Source: Cyclobacteriaceae bacterium (GTDB taxonomy: Bacteria > Bacteroidota > Bacteroidia > Cytophagales > Cyclobacteriaceae). Taken from it: DNA of 64,000 bases. A model generated the notes under the pieces. It searched no databases. It was given only the letters and a program-made list of their open reading frames with translations, and was not told the DNA's origin. The stretch's first letter is position 1. Each line of letters begins with the position of its first letter. This document shows, piece by piece, positions 61,917 through 64,000 of the stretch. Where the stretch lies: positions 1-64,000 of the forward strand of contig BPHC01000011.1 in assembly GCA_026003355.1 (NCBI GenBank), in the 5' to 3' direction. The translations under genes were made by a program, and so were the position numbers.

Positions 61917-62638
61917 AATCTGGACGAGAGAATGGTTTTGGCTGCAAGCAGAAACAGTGCTGTAAGGGTAAGCATGTACACCACATCGCGGCTGTCAATC
62001 ACTCCGCGGCCCATGGCCTCATAATGATACAGCAGGCCGAGCTGTTTAATGAGCAAGCCTGTGGCCGACCAGCCCGGTAGTGCCGAGAGCGATTCGAAAC
62101 CGGCAAAAAGGAAAAAACAAAAAAAAGCCGCGAGTACAAAGGCTACAATCTGGCTGGTGCTTACCAGCGAGGCCAGCACTCCGGCTGCACAGAAGACCAT
62201 GGCCAGCATAAGTAACCCGATGTACGAGCCGGCAACACCGGGTGTATCGATATTGCCGGGCGGATTACCCAGCATGTACAGGGTAACATAGTACAGCAGG
62301 GTGGGCAGCAAGGCCAGCACCACCAGCAGCCAGGAAGCCAGAAACTTGGCCAGCACAATGCGGGCATCGGTAAGCGGGCGGGTAAGCAGCAACTGCAGCG
62401 TTCCCGACTTTTTTTCTTCGGCAAAGCTGCGCATGGTAATGCCGGGAATGAGGAAAATGAACAGGTAAGGCACAAACGAAAACAGCGTATCCATGTCGGC
62501 AAAGCCATATTCCAATACAGATGTTTCCGGAAAAACCCACATAAGCAACCCGGCCATGGTAAGAAATATGCCCATTACCAGGTAGGCCATCAGGCTGTTG
62601 AAGAATGACAAAAACTCCTTATGCAGAAGCGCCCACAT
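61910..62638 (-). CDS. gldF: GldF, gliding motility ABC transporter permease
   Basis: The 242-residue ABC-2 type permease has six hydrophobic segments (first LMAYLVMGIFLTMAGLLMWV, last VVYMLTLTALFLLAAKTIL). Motifs include MRSFAEEKKSGTLQLLLTRPLTDARIVLAK, typical of this permease class. The start overlaps the end of gldA by 20 bases and its stop overlaps gldG by 7, indicating translational coupling. Confidence 0.94.
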   Translation of the reverse strand: MWALLHKEFLSFFNSLMAYLVMGIFLTMAGLLMWVFPETSVLEYGFADMDTLFSFVPYLFIFLIPGITMRSFAEEKKSGTLQLLLTRPLTDARIVLAKFLASWLLVVLALLPTLLYYVTLYMLGNPPGNIDTPGVAGSYIGLLMLAMVFCAAGVLASLVSTSQIVAFVLAAFFCFFLFAGFESLSALPGWSATGLLIKQLGLLYHYEAMGRGVIDSRDVVYMLTLTALFLLAAKTILSSRLW

Positions 62639-63560
62639 GTGTTTTGTTGTTTTGGGTTAAGTTTCTGAACAGTTCTTCGAGGGTATTTTCCTGTTGGCGC
62701 ATTTCGAGCAACGTTAGCCGGGCTTCGGCGGCAAACTTAAACACCTCCGGGCGCACATCAACGCCCGGTTGCACCTGCAGCTGATAAGTGCCTCCGTCCA
62801 GAGCCACCACCTGCTTCACGCCCGGCAGCGCACTGAGGCGCTGCACATCGGCAGGTTCATTGAATAACACGTGCAGCACCGTGTAGCCGCCAAACTGAGC
62901 CTTCAGGTCTTTAAGGGTTCCATCGGCTACCAGCCTGCCGCGGTTTATTACCAGCACGCGGTTGCACAAAGCTTCGGCTTCCTGAAGAATGTGCGTTGAA
63001 AATAAAACGGTTTTATCGCGGCTTACTTCGCGTATCAGATTACGGATTTCAATGATCTGATTGGGGTCAAGGCCGGTGGTGGGCTCATCGAGTATAAGTA
63101 CCTGAGGGTTGTGCAGCAAGGCCTGCGCCAGTCCCACCCGCTGGCGGTAGCCTTTGGAAAGCGCCTCGATTTTTTTGTTTTGCTCGCGCTCCAGTCCGCA
63201 CCGTTCTATCATCCCGCCAACGGCATGGCGCAACGCTTTGCCGTGCATGCCGTACAGCCGTCCGGTAAACTGCAGGTATTCGCGCACATACAGGTCGGCA
63301 TACTGCGGATTGTCTTCGGGCAGATAGCCCACCAGCTTTTTTACCTGCACGGGGTGTTCGGCCACGTCAAGCGAATTAACAAATGCCCTGCCCGAAGTTG
63401 CCGAAATGATGCCCGTGAGAATTTTCATGGTGGTGGATTTGCCCGCACCGTTCGGACCCAGAAAACCGGCAATCTCTCCGCGCCCAACCGAAAAGGTAAG
63501 GTCGAACACGGCCTTTTGTGAACCATAAACCTTGGTGAGATGCTGTACCGATAACGACAT
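62619..63560 (-). CDS. gldA: GldA, gliding motility ABC transporter ATPase
   Basis: The 313-residue ATPase has Walker A GPNGAGKSTTMK, Q-loop YLPEDNPQYADLYVREYL, signature LSKGYRQRVGLAQAL, Walker B LILDEPTTGLDP and H-loop LFSTHILQE. The C-terminal GldA-type extension (about 220-313) is present. It is the first gene of the gldA-gldF-gldG-DUF4340 cluster, with a -7 element 9-16 bases upstream (63569-63576). Loss of this system abolishes gliding in model species. Confidence 0.94.
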   Translation of the reverse strand: MSLSVQHLTKVYGSQKAVFDLTFSVGRGEIAGFLGPNGAGKSTTMKILTGIISATSGRAFVNSLDVAEHPVQVKKLVGYLPEDNPQYADLYVREYLQFTGRLYGMHGKALRHAVGGMIERCGLEREQNKKIEALSKGYRQRVGLAQALLHNPQVLILDEPTTGLDPNQIIEIRNLIREVSRDKTVLFSTHILQEAEALCNRVLVINRGRLVADGTLKDLKAQFGGYTVLHVLFNEPADVQRLSALPGVKQVVALDGGTYQLQVQPGVDVRPEVFKFAAEARLTLLEMRQQENTLEELFRNLTQNNKTHVGASA

Positions 63561-63568
63561 GGGGCGCG

Positions 63569-63576
63569 CAAAACTA
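63569..63576 (-). promoter_or_regulatory. -7 element of the gldA operon promoter
   Basis: The complement of 63569-63576 is TAGTTTTG, an exact TAnnTTTG 8 bases from the gldA ATG, so the mRNA would be nearly leaderless. It resembles the tRNA-Cys -7 box (same eight bases). No TTTG is seen at the ideal upstream distance. Confidence 0.5.
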
Positions 63577-63670
63577 TAAAATGAGCTTCAAATCATCAGC
63601 ACCTGGGTTACAACCATCCGGCCAACTTTTATTTATTGGGGTTTTTTAACTTTACCCCATTGAAAGTTTT

Positions 63671-64000
63671 ATGAACATGTACCGGTTGGTTGTTTTTATT
63701 ATCCTTCTTGCCACAGTGCCTGCAAAGGCCCAGAACAAACCCGGATATGCCATTCGGTTTAACATAAACGGCCTTAAAGATACTACGGTTTTCCTGGGTT
63801 ACTACTATGGTGAAAGCACCTTTGTACGCGACACAGCCCGGGTGGATAAAAGCGGCCGGTTTGTGTTTGATGGAAAAAATCCCCTGCCCCAGGGTGTTTA
63901 CTTTCTTGTGCTGGATAAAACCCGTCTATTCGATTTTGTGATAGGGCATAACCAGCATTTCGCCATTCAAACCGATGCCTCCGACTATATAAGAAAAGCG
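63671..64000 (+). CDS. Secreted DUF4369-like protein (partial, runs off window end)
   Basis: The visible 110 residues start with a signal peptide (MNMYRLVVFIILLATVPAKAQ) and continue YAIRFNINGLKDTTVFLGYYYG, RVDKSGRFVFDGKNPLPQGVY, FDFVIGHNQHF. This matches the N-terminal DUF4369-like domain that often precedes a TlpA-type thioredoxin domain in Bacteroidota. The C-terminal part is outside the window, so a thioredoxin domain cannot be confirmed. It is divergent from gldA across 110 bases. Confidence 0.72.
   Translation, partial: MNMYRLVVFIILLATVPAKAQNKPGYAIRFNINGLKDTTVFLGYYYGESTFVRDTARVDKSGRFVFDGKNPLPQGVYFLVLDKTRLFDFVIGHNQHFAIQTDASDYIRKA

Noticed and set aside
1-64000. Mobile elements, integrases or prophage
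   Set aside because: No transposase, integrase, terminal inverted repeat or phage gene was found in any frame.

Overview
The window looks like a chromosomal segment of a gliding member of the Bacteroidota, most likely in the Cytophagales. The support is gldA-gldF-gldG, a PorE-like type IX secretion (T9SS) envelope protein, a giant secreted protein ending in a T9SS sorting domain, the long Bacteroidota/Chlamydia form of IspG, small Bacteroidota-only genes such as a DUF6728-like protein, and several promoters of the Bacteroidota type (TTTG, about 19 bases, TAnnTTTG). No rRNA, transposase, integrase or prophage gene is visible. Genus-level placement is inference.

Layout. 1-1264: the distal end of a CRISPR array (19 repeats, 18 spacers) with no cas gene in the window, followed by tRNA-Glu with its own promoter and terminator. 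1561-16100: mostly housekeeping and metabolism (class III aminotransferase, hslV, pyruvate dehydrogenase E2, bestrophin, a Rieske oxygenase, menC, queA), plus two large envelope proteins: a zincin/propeller/barrel protein and a PorE-like TPR/propeller/CRD/OmpA protein.

16343-31980: the most unusual part, a tight six-gene + strand operon. It encodes an Npt-type nucleotide transporter fused to HEAT repeats and a cyclic-nucleotide-binding-like domain; a protein with three TIR-like or nucleoside-hydrolase-like segments; a membrane-anchored STAND NTPase with a predicted periplasmic coiled coil and WD40 propeller; a TPR/beta-barrel outer membrane protein; a lipoprotein; and a 1819-residue T9SS-secreted multidomain protein. 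Together they could link an extracellular or outer membrane event to a cytoplasmic nucleotide signal. I do not recognise this as a described system.

32206-45841: terC, a YheT-like hydrolase and a YedK/HMCES homologue that has lost three of four catalytic residues; a frameshifted lipoprotein gene; ispG with a DUF6728 gene; a short-chain dehydrogenase divergent from mlaE-mlaF across an 18-bp palindrome; a 1202-residue NtrY-like sensor kinase; and a sarcosine-oxidase-like flavoprotein. 45838-51375: a compact panB-panC-coaX-panD operon (pantothenate to coenzyme A), tRNA-Cys and rpsA with a strong terminator.

51523-64000: small envelope and signalling genes (OmpA-like, aldo/keto reductase, histidine phosphatase, TPR, HD domain, thioredoxin-like), two more frameshifted genes, tRNA-Gly, a YfcE-type phosphodiesterase, dnaN, and the gldA-gldF-gldG-DUF4340 cluster reading toward dnaN. 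The window ends inside a DUF4369-like secreted protein gene. Three genes (34674-35604, 56060-56636, 56862-57450) are each broken by what looks like one extra base, which may be assembly error or real decay.
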